From JAJISK01 sp046759865 (GTDB lineage Archaea; Thermoplasmatota; Thermoplasmata; RBG-16-68-12; JAJISG01), in contig JBHIDB010000021.1 of assembly GCA_046759865.1 (NCBI GenBank), forward strand, positions 1 through 16,028: a DNA stretch of 16,028 nt. Reading direction: 5' to 3'. Below the pieces are notes generated by a model. It had not been told where the DNA came from. It did not search any database and worked only from the letters and a program-made list of their open reading frames with translations. Below are positions 1 to 5,135 of the stretch, piece after piece. Numbering within the stretch: position 1 is the stretch's first letter; every line of letters starts with the position of its first letter. The translations under genes and the position numbers were made by a program.

Positions 1-318
1 TACCCCTGTAATGCTTCGGCAACTGCGGCGAGGAGCGGATCCCTACCCATCTTCTAGTGCTCTGACGAAAGAAATCTCGCCATCCCCTCAAAAAGCCCTA
101 AGCCAGGTGGGCCCGTTTCTCGGCTCATTCGGGCGATGATCCCGCCTTCTATGAATCCGCAAGGAGGTAGAAGGCTTGCGCCGCGGGGGCCATGCTTCCT
201 GGAGAACGAGAGGAGGTTCATTGGGAGTAGGCCGAGGAGGAGCCAGAGACTGATCGAAGAGGCTTATGGCCGTTCTCACGGCGGCAGGGAAGCGAAGGCC
301 TTGCTATCTCGAAGTACT
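1..318. other. Left-edge stretch with no supported gene
   Basis: No reading frame here shows recognisable protein similarity. A minus-strand frame (88-279) and the first part of a plus-strand frame entering the next gene from 136 are open, but both are Arg/Pro-rich and look like chance frames. One minus frame reads as a short hydrophobic-then-Gly-rich peptide ending near 56, but it has in-frame stops just upstream, so at most it could be the eroded end of a gene. No tRNA, repeat or convincing promoter was seen. Confidence 0.5.
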
Positions 319-1098
319 TTATTGTCGGATTTCCACCTTGAGGTCGTAGAACATCAGGTGCCAGAAGATGGCGAAGGGCGGAAAGTTGTCAGGGTCCATC
401 TCGAAACTTCGGATGATCACATGCAACTGGGTCTCTGCTGGGTCCGTGAAGCCATCGTCCGGGTCCATCGGGCTGTAGAAATCGGACTTATCGGAGTTGT
501 ACACTCGATCGGTGATCTCGTCCCTTACGCCTTCAGTCAGCATCGTATGCATGGCGAGCATCCCGTAGAACTCCCCCTGGATGTAGACACTCGCTGGTCC
601 CCACGTGGCGAGGTACGTGAAGACGCTCGTGACAATGGGCGCCCCGACCCCGGTGCTCCCGTGTTCAAAGTGGTTGATCGCGATGGGATCGCCAACGATT
701 GTGCGTAGTCGAATCCCATCCGAAATCACGCCTGAAGGATGGTCCGGGGGCATGTAGATCGTCTGCTCAACGCGAACTTCGACGGGAGCGGTTTCCCCGA
801 CCAGATCGGCGACGCTTTGTCGCGGATCCTTCCACTTCACGACGATTTTGCCCGTGTTTGCCACGGGGTCGACCTCCATTTTCGCCTTGCCCTTCGATTC
901 GACGACGCCGGAGCCGTCATAGGCCATGTTGTCACCGAAATCGCCGATTATGTGGAGGTTAGTGCCCTTCACCTTGTAGGCATCTCCTGCCATGTTGCCA
1001 GGGGACGCCAAAACGGCTACCGGTATCACAAGCAACACCGCCGCAGACAAGGCCAATATTCTTCCGTTCCTCCTCACGACTGCAACCCAAACCCACAC
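319..1098 (-). CDS. Secreted or lipid-face protein of unknown function
   Basis: I do not recognise this 259-residue protein. It begins with a few residues and Arg-Arg, followed by a hydrophobic stretch (about residues 13-31) ending in VLAS-PG, which looks like a signal peptide or N-terminal anchor, so the rest probably lies outside the membrane. The remainder is soluble, rich in Asp, Val and Ile, probably beta-rich, with two Asp-Pro-Asp segments near the C-terminus (MDPDDG and MDPDN) that could bind a metal. There is one Cys-free body and no known catalytic motif. The start is uncertain: GTG at 1098 is used here, but GTG at 1077 would give a more typical signal peptide beginning M-R-R-N-G; neither has a clear Shine-Dalgarno. 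It is a single gene, terminating with TAA. Base composition around it is less GC-rich than in the housekeeping genes to the right. Confidence 0.7.
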   Translation of the reverse strand: MWVWVAVVRRNGRILALSAAVLLVIPVAVLASPGNMAGDAYKVKGTNLHIIGDFGDNMAYDGSGVVESKGKAKMEVDPVANTGKIVVKWKDPRQSVADLVGETAPVEVRVEQTIYMPPDHPSGVISDGIRLRTIVGDPIAINHFEHGSTGVGAPIVTSVFTYLATWGPASVYIQGEFYGMLAMHTMLTEGVRDEITDRVYNSDKSDFYSPMDPDDGFTDPAETQLHVIIRSFEMDPDNFPPFAIFWHLMFYDLKVEIRQ

Positions 1099-1319
1099 TA
1101 GCGCACTCGATTACTAGACAGCCCTCTTGAATCCTCCGAGTGCCTTTCTAACCCTTTGAGAAGAAGGCCTGTGGAAAAGTGGGGAATCTCGATTGAAGTT
1201 CAGATCACGCTGATGAAGATCGGGATGATGAATGGGTGTAGCATTAGCCCTATAGTATCTCTGGACGACTAGTTCTCTGGTACTGCGCTCCCGACGTAGG
1301 AGAGCTGGCTAGCATCCTT
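1099..1319. other. Intergenic gap, no gene seen
   Basis: This 221-base gap separates two minus-strand genes and is visibly richer in A+T than most of the window. It should contain the promoter of the secreted-protein gene; the best TATA-like string is around 1111-1117 (minus strand CTAGTAA), but its spacing to either candidate start is not ideal. Two TGATGA strings near 1210 and 1226 resemble C boxes of a C/D sRNA, but no matching D box follows. Confidence 0.4.
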
Positions 1320-1793
1320 CTAGGACAGGTCAACATCCGCGCCATAGGTCCCCAACTTCGGCAAACCTTCATGACAAACGGGACATGCGTAGAGGGGACT
1401 ATCCCCGGAAACTACGCAGCCGCCCCACAGCAACTCTCCCCTTCTCTCCGCCGCGTGGACCTTGTCCGGGGACGCGGGGAGGCCATACATGATCGGGACA
1501 GGTTTGACGGGGCCACACCTCGGGCATCGCGCCTTCTTCGGCGAGGGGCGAAGGATCGGGGCGCTACGAGATCGCTGGATGGCGCTGAATACGGCGAGGA
1601 TGATTCCGGCGAGGAGGAGTAGGAAGCCTACGCCGATGTAGATCTCTGATCGGAGCAGGAATATCCCAACCAAACCAATGAAGACAGCGCCCCACGCAAA
1701 TACACGGTAAACACGGCGGCTTGGCGAAACCATCCACCGTGCCGGGAAAGTCTCGCCTGACATGAGGTCTTGTTGAGGTCTGTCCCGGAGCAT
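1320..1793 (-). CDS. Two-helix membrane protein with C-terminal zinc ribbon
   Basis: The 157-residue protein has a short basic N-terminus, two adjacent hydrophobic helices (about residues 30-47 and 53-69), then a soluble tail. The tail has CPRCG (about 90-94), a PIMYGLPAS segment, an AAERRGELLWGGCVVSG segment and CPVC (about 137-140). The paired CxxC motifs and the Gly-Gly-Cys turn between them resemble small bacterial and archaeal zinc-ribbon proteins of unknown function that share the order CPxCG, P-I-x-YG, GGC, CxxC. Here that module is tethered to the membrane, probably facing the cytoplasm. Zinc binding is inferred from the cysteines. The start ATG at 1793 has no clear Shine-Dalgarno; a downstream ATG (residue 11) is a reasonable alternative. 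It is a single gene with a 64-base gap to the nucleotidyltransferase upstream; co-transcription is possible but not shown. Confidence 0.72.
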   Translation of the reverse strand: MLRDRPQQDLMSGETFPARWMVSPSRRVYRVFAWGAVFIGLVGIFLLRSEIYIGVGFLLLLAGIILAVFSAIQRSRSAPILRPSPKKARCPRCGPVKPVPIMYGLPASPDKVHAAERRGELLWGGCVVSGDSPLYACPVCHEGLPKLGTYGADVDLS

Positions 1794-1857
1794 GGTACGA
1801 GGTTACAGGACAACACCTAGTGCCTTGATAACACTAGCCCCATAATGCGTCCCAGAT

Positions 1858-2691
1858 CTATGATGGACCTGTAGTATCTGCACGCCTCCTGTACGTCCTG
1901 ATCCAATCAAGATCCGGCCCCCAGTCATCCAGGATGGAGCCGTACCCCTCGTTCCGGCACAACCTCTCCGTTGTTCGGAAGAGGGTCTGCTGGGTCGCGA
2001 CATGTCCGTTCTCGAGGAGTTTCATGAGCGATCCAACAAACGCCTCTGACGCCATTCCGAGTTCCGGCAACGGAAACCTCTCGAGTTCCCATGCCAGGTA
2101 CTTGTAGTATGGAGCGACTCGTCCCTCGATCCCGAAGAGGACCTCCAGAAGGAAGTGAAGGGATCGGCTGGCTTCCAGCCGCGCTCCCACTGCGTTCCCG
2201 TCCCGGAAACACTTCAGGGAACGATAGACCCCGTTGATGTAGCCGTCGAGGTTCCGGGAAACACGGTCCCGGATCGCGTCTCGGGGCAATCTCCCCTTCT
2301 CATCTACGAGACTCTGGATCCTGTCGTTCTTGTCGAGGAGGACCTTGATGTGGGCGAAGTTGTACCGGTCCCATTCGTACCCGCTTCCCACAGCCGCATG
2401 CCTTTCAAATCCGGAAAGGGAGAAAACCACGATGGACCCGAAGTCCCCCACGCTCACCTTCTCGGACTCGTCCCCGACCCAAGTGTAGGCTTCGGTAACG
2501 GGAAGATCCCTCTGGAGCGTCTCTGTGAAGGGCCCGACGAGTCCGTCCTTCACGACAATGTAGATGTCATAGTCGGAATGCCTCGTGACGAGGCCCTTCC
2601 CCCTGGATCCTCCGAGGAAGAACCCGAGGACGTCGGGATGCTCTCGGACCTCCTCCTGCAATCGCGCGAAGATCTTTTCGGGATTGTCCAT
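1858..2691 (-). CDS. Nucleotidyltransferase-fold protein (polymerase beta superfamily)
   Basis: The 277-residue protein carries the hallmark of the DNA polymerase beta-like nucleotidyltransferase superfamily: GGSRGKG (residues 27-33) followed by SDYDIYIVV, with metal ligands Asp40 and Asp42. Asp83 is a candidate third carboxylate. Residues from about 135 onward are helical (one stretch reads KYLAWELERFPLPELG), like the substrate-binding half of aminoglycoside nucleotidyltransferase and DUF4037-type proteins. It should transfer a nucleotide from an NTP to a small molecule or protein; the acceptor cannot be read from sequence. The frame stays open to 3003, but the upstream part is Arg-rich, unlike the family, and overlaps the divergent NUDIX gene. 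The ATG at 2691 has a strong ribosome-binding site seven bases upstream and starts just before the fold, so I chose it. Use as an antibiotic resistance enzyme is possible but not supported by context. Confidence 0.8.
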   Translation of the reverse strand: MDNPEKIFARLQEEVREHPDVLGFFLGGSRGKGLVTRHSDYDIYIVVKDGLVGPFTETLQRDLPVTEAYTWVGDESEKVSVGDFGSIVVFSLSGFERHAAVGSGYEWDRYNFAHIKVLLDKNDRIQSLVDEKGRLPRDAIRDRVSRNLDGYINGVYRSLKCFRDGNAVGARLEASRSLHFLLEVLFGIEGRVAPYYKYLAWELERFPLPELGMASEAFVGSLMKLLENGHVATQQTLFRTTERLCRNEGYGSILDDWGPDLDWIRTYRRRADTTGPS

Positions 2692-2698
2692 CCAAACA

Positions 2699-2706
2699 TC
2701 CCCTCC
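2699..2706 (-). promoter_or_regulatory. Shine-Dalgarno deciding the nucleotidyltransferase start
   Basis: On the minus strand this reads GGAGGGGA and lies 7 bases before the ATG at 2691. It is the only strong ribosome-binding site along the open frame, which otherwise extends to 3003, and it fixes the start of the nucleotidyltransferase. Confidence 0.75.
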
Positions 2707-2840
2707 GTACGGGACAGGCACGAGCCGTATTACGGGTTTCCCACCAGGGCACTCCACTTTCCGGAACGGTAGCACTATCCCTAAAGTGTGACCGTTGGCT
2801 GCCAAGGAAAGCGCTATGTGACACGCCCTGATGGCGACCA

Positions 2841-3314
2841 GTGAGTGATGCGATGGACCCCCGACCCCCCTGGCCTCGACCGCTCGCGATCTGCGTCCTC
2901 CGAGAGGACGACAAGCTCTTCGTCTTTGAGGGGTACGACGCGCCGAAGGATGAGGCCTACTATCGACCCTTGGGAGGCACCATTGAGTTCGGCGAGCCTG
3001 CACGCCAGGCCGTTGAACGCGAGCTTCAGGAAGAGATTGAGGCGGAGCTCACCAACCTCCGATTCTTGGGCGTCCTTGAGAACATCTTCACCAATGAGGG
3101 CGAGACCGGACATGAGATTGTCCTCATCTTTGAGGGTGACTTCGTGAACAGGTCCCTCTATGAGGTGGAGGCCCTGGAAGGCCAGGAAGAAGATGGAATG
3201 TCCTTCGAGGCGTCGTGGAAGCCCCTCTCCCTGTTCCGGCAGGGTGAGGCGCCGCTGTATCCCGATGGGCTCCTGGAGCTCCTTTCCGGCGATGACCCCG
3301 CGGACTTCTTCTGA
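2841..3314 (+). CDS. NUDIX hydrolase
   Basis: This is a compact 157-residue single-domain NUDIX protein. The NUDIX box starts at Gly46: G-x5-E52-x7-R60-E61-L62-Q63-E64-E65, so the Mg2+-binding glutamates are all present, while the Gly that normally follows is replaced (IEA instead of xGU). Such enzymes hydrolyse nucleoside diphosphates linked to another moiety (damaged NTPs, ADP-ribose, dinucleotide polyphosphates and others); the substrate cannot be told here. The C-terminus ends DDPADFF. The start could be GTG at 2841 or ATG at 2853; GAGTGAT just before the ATG is a partial Shine-Dalgarno but is very close. The gene is divergent from the nucleotidyltransferase (about 150 bases between starts) and its stop lies 32 bases from the stop of the carbamoyltransferase gene. 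Confidence 0.88.
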   Translation: MSDAMDPRPPWPRPLAICVLREDDKLFVFEGYDAPKDEAYYRPLGGTIEFGEPARQAVERELQEEIEAELTNLRFLGVLENIFTNEGETGHEIVLIFEGDFVNRSLYEVEALEGQEEDGMSFEASWKPLSLFRQGEAPLYPDGLLELLSGDDPADFF

Positions 3315-3346
3315 GGGCGCCCCTAAACGCAGATCCGACGTTTCGC

Positions 3347-4273
3347 TCAGGAACCTCCCCCTCCAAGGAGTTGAACGAGGAGGGCCTTCTGCATGTGCAA
3401 GCGGTTCTCAGCTTGCTCCCAAACGAGGGAGGCGGGTCCGTCAATAACCTCGTCGGTAATCTCGAGACCCCTGTGTGCAGGGAGGTCGTGCATGACGCGG
3501 ACGTTCCCGGCCGCCCTGCCAACGAGGTCTCGATTGACCTGGTAAGGGCGGAAGACCTGCTCACGCTCCTCTCGCTCCTCCTCCATCCCCATGGATACCC
3601 AGACATCGGTATAGATGATGTCCGCCCCATCCACGGCCTCGGTCGGATCCTGAAGGACCTTGACCCAGGACCCACCCTCGGACGCGACACGTTCGGCGGT
3701 TGCCAGGATTCCTGCATCCGGCTCATAGCCAGATGGGGAGGCGACGGCTATGTTCATGCCAGTCAGTGCGCAGCCGAGGAGGAGCGAATTGCATACGTTG
3801 TTGCCATCTCCCACATAGGATAGCTTGCGGCCTCGCAGTTCACCGAGAGCCTCCTTGATGGTGAAGAGGTCTGAGAGGATCTGGGCGGGGTGCTCCAGGT
3901 CGTCGAGGCCGTTGATGACCGGAACCGACGCCGCCTGCGCGAGGCGGACCACATCCGCATGGCGGTAGGCACGGTAGAGGATCGCGTCCACGTACCGGCT
4001 CAAGACCTGGGCCGTGTCCTCCAGCGTCTCTCCTCTCCCCAGCTGCAGGTCCTGTCGATTGAGGTACAGAGCCGCGCCGCCCAGGTGGGTCATCCCCACC
4101 TCGAAGGAGATGCGGGACCGCGTGCTGGCCTTTTCGAAGATCATGGCTAGAGTCTTCTCGCGCAACGTATCTTCGTGGCTCCCCTGTCGCCGGGCCTCCT
4201 TGTACCGGGCGGCCTCAGACAGGAGGTCCTCCAGGTCCTCCGAGGCGTCCATGACGGAGAGAAGATGTTTCAT
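3347..4273 (-). CDS. argF: Ornithine carbamoyltransferase-like enzyme with altered Cys motif
   Basis: This 308-residue protein has the aspartate/ornithine carbamoyltransferase fold. It carries the carbamoyl-phosphate loop as S50-T-R-S-R54 (usual STRTR), HPAQ (128-131), the GDGNNVCNSL turn (155-164), DVWVSMG (223-229, the SMG ornithine-side loop) and MHDLPAHRG (261-269). Length and motifs fit ornithine carbamoyltransferase, which makes citrulline from ornithine and carbamoyl phosphate in arginine synthesis. The oddity is Asp263 (codon at 3485-3487) where OTCs normally have Cys in HCLP, a residue that contacts ornithine. Either this lineage tolerates Asp or the enzyme uses another amine. It is a lone gene, with its stop facing the NUDIX gene. 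A TATA-like CTTAAG at 4305-4310 would give a short leader of around 8 bases before the ATG at 4273. Confidence 0.9.
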   Translation of the reverse strand: MKHLLSVMDASEDLEDLLSEAARYKEARRQGSHEDTLREKTLAMIFEKASTRSRISFEVGMTHLGGAALYLNRQDLQLGRGETLEDTAQVLSRYVDAILYRAYRHADVVRLAQAASVPVINGLDDLEHPAQILSDLFTIKEALGELRGRKLSYVGDGNNVCNSLLLGCALTGMNIAVASPSGYEPDAGILATAERVASEGGSWVKVLQDPTEAVDGADIIYTDVWVSMGMEEEREEREQVFRPYQVNRDLVGRAAGNVRVMHDLPAHRGLEITDEVIDGPASLVWEQAENRLHMQKALLVQLLGGGGS

Positions 4274-4328
4274 GAGAAACCCAGGCGGTTCATGAGAGAA
4301 ATCGACTTAAGGGTTCCCTCAGGCGAAA

Positions 4329-4336
4329 CCTAAAGC
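4329..4336 (+). promoter_or_regulatory. TATA-like box of the 67-residue membrane protein
   Basis: CCTAAAGC is centred about 26 bases before the ATG at 4359, the spacing at which archaeal transcription starts, so the mRNA would begin at or next to the start codon (leaderless). No Shine-Dalgarno is present. Confidence 0.45.
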
Positions 4337-4358
4337 GCTCCATGGTCCATCCCCGTCC

Positions 4359-4562
4359 ATGGAGGACCTGAGGGGCGAGGAGGACCCGGCGCGCGCGGCT
4401 CGGAAACGCCTGGGTCTCGTCCTCGGCATTTTTGGCTTGCTCCTTCTCTTCGGATCCGCTGCCTCGCTGCCTTTCGTCCCGGAGGCCTGGCAACTCATCA
4501 TCGTGGGGTTGATCGCCGTCGGGGTCATCGACCTAGTCGTCGCCTTCCTCCTCGTGCGCTAG
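4359..4562 (+). CDS. Small two-helix membrane protein
   Basis: The 67-residue protein has a charged N-terminus (about residues 1-17) and two hydrophobic helices (about 18-37 and 44-66) separated by a short loop containing P-x-x-P-E-A-W. The C-terminus ends right after the second helix with Val-Arg. This is a helical hairpin with both ends in the cytoplasm by the positive-inside pattern. No family is recognised and no function is claimed. It is divergent from the carbamoyltransferase gene and is followed 43 bases later by tRNA-His on the same strand. A TATA-like box 26 bases upstream of the ATG and the absence of a ribosome-binding site support this start. Confidence 0.65.
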   Translation: MEDLRGEEDPARAARKRLGLVLGIFGLLLLFGSAASLPFVPEAWQLIIVGLIAVGVIDLVVAFLLVR

Positions 4563-4577
4563 CCTCGCCAAAAGGCC

Positions 4578-4583
4578 TTAAAA
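4578..4583 (+). promoter_or_regulatory. TATA box of tRNA-His
   Basis: TTAAAA is centred about 26 bases upstream of the first tRNA base (4606/4607) and is preceded by an A-rich AAAAGG that could serve as the BRE. This spacing is the archaeal norm for tRNA promoters. Confidence 0.65.
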
Positions 4584-4605
4584 CTCGCGACGGATGGTGG
4601 CTCGT

Positions 4606-4706
4606 GGCCGGGATGGGGTAGTGGTTATCCTGGGGGACTGTGGATCCCCTGACCCGGGTTCAATGGGCCTCGACGGACGTCGGGCCTGAAAGTCTCGGTC
4701 CCGGCC
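4606..4706 (+). tRNA. tRNA-His (anticodon GTG) with a 28-nt T-loop intron
   Basis: The acceptor stem pairs GCCGGGA (4607-4613) with TCCCGGC (4699-4705). G4606 is the histidine-specific G-1 and faces discriminator C4706, the archaeal tRNA-His identity pair. The D arm is GGGTAGTGGTTATCCT-like, and the anticodon stem GGGGA/TCCCC encloses loop CTGTGGA with anticodon GTG at 4640-4642. The T stem is CCGGG (4654-4658) with CTCGG (4694-4698), but the T loop is interrupted: TTCA is followed by 28 extra bases. Removing them leaves a normal 7-base T loop and a 73-nt tRNA counting G-1. CCA is not encoded. A TATA box lies 26 bases upstream, and a pyrimidine-rich tail with TTTT follows. It is the likely source of histidine tRNA, as its single anticodon reads both His codons. 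Confidence 0.92.
4665..4692 (+). other. Archaeal tRNA intron in the T loop (position 59/60)
   Basis: The junctions form a textbook bulge-helix-bulge. The T stem is the outer helix; a 3-base bulge AGT (4691-4693) lies on the 3' side; TTCA (4659-4662) pairs with TGAA (4687-4690) as the central 4-bp helix; a 3-base bulge ATG (4663-4665) lies on the 5' side; then GGCC pairs with GGCC (4666-4669/4683-4686) and, past one unpaired T, CGAC with GTCG closes a GGAC loop. By analogy with position 37/38 introns, cutting between the second and third bulge bases removes 4665-4692 and leaves T loop TTCAATT, i.e. an intron at 59/60. Cutting one base earlier would leave TTCAAGT. Confidence 0.85.
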
Positions 4707-4716
4707 CTCCCTTTTC
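4705..4716 (+). terminator. Pyrimidine-rich terminator of tRNA-His
   Basis: Directly after the tRNA 3' end the sequence runs C-rich into CTTTTC (TTTT at 4712-4715). Short T-runs end archaeal tRNA transcripts. Confidence 0.5.
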
Positions 4717-4769
4717 AATACGGGACTGGCACCGCTAGGTGCGGAGCCCGGTGGCGGCAGTCTGTCCGG

Positions 4770-5006
4770 TCACTCACGGGCCGCAGGGGTCTTTCTTGAG
4801 GCCTCGATCAGCTCTACCAGCAGGGTGAGGACGGCCGTCGCGAAAGCGGCCCACAGCAGGGCACCACCGGCGACTAGGACCAGGGAGAGCAGCCACAACG
4901 CGGAGTCATGCATAATGACCACAACGGCCGCGACAAGCAGCCCCGCGCCGCCGCCAAAGACCCAACCGACGCTCCTCAGGATTCGAGACAAGGGCCTTCC
5001 TTGCAT
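4770..5006 (-). CDS. Small two-helix membrane protein
   Basis: The 78-residue protein has a basic N-terminus (about 1-12, several Arg), a Gly-rich first helix (about 13-32), a short loop with HDSALW, and a second long hydrophobic segment (about 36-65) followed by a charged, mixed C-terminus. No family is recognised. It is transcribed toward tRNA-His and away from ileS. No Shine-Dalgarno precedes the ATG. The opposite strand is also open through much of this region as an upstream extension of the ileS frame, so the coding choice rests on the membrane-protein pattern; moderate confidence. Confidence 0.5.
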   Translation of the reverse strand: MQGRPLSRILRSVGWVFGGGAGLLVAAVVVIMHDSALWLLSLVLVAGGALLWAAFATAVLTLLVELIEASRKTPAARE

Positions 5007-5124
5007 GGGGGGAGGATAGCTTCACCCCTACTACGTTTTCCCTCGTCCGACTCATGGGGAAAGGGTTTTAGGCTACCGCTTTCCTGTTCATCCCGTCTGG
5101 GAGATGACAAATCCCGGACGAATC

Positions 5125-5132
5125 GAGGCGAT
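5125..5132 (+). promoter_or_regulatory. Probable ribosome-binding site of ileS
   Basis: GAGGCGAT matches the anti-Shine-Dalgarno complement with one mismatch and ends 3 bases before the ATG at 5136. A TATA-like TTTTAGG at about 5064-5070 further upstream would give a leader of roughly 40 bases. Confidence 0.4.
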
Positions 5133-5135
5133 GCG

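Noticed and set aside
136..708. Open plus-strand frame of 190 codons at the left end
   Set aside because: From 319 on it lies antisense to the exported-protein gene, which has a sensible signal peptide; the plus-strand translation has no family features.
1205..1260. Possible C/D box sRNA
   Set aside because: Two TGATGA strings resemble C boxes, but no CTGA D box follows at a proper distance and there is no terminal stem.
2692..3003. N-terminal extension of the nucleotidyltransferase frame
   Set aside because: The extension is Arg-rich, overlaps the divergent NUDIX gene, and a strong ribosome-binding site lies before the internal ATG 2691.
4270..4293. Seven-codon reading frame (MNRLGFS) overlapping the carbamoyltransferase start
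   Set aside because: It could be a leader peptide, but the only TATA-like box (4305-4310) would start transcription downstream of its ATG.
4908..5135. 76-codon upstream extension of ileS
   Set aside because: Known IleRS proteins begin close to MIKQAEESY; the extension is low-complexity and overlaps the divergent small membrane gene.
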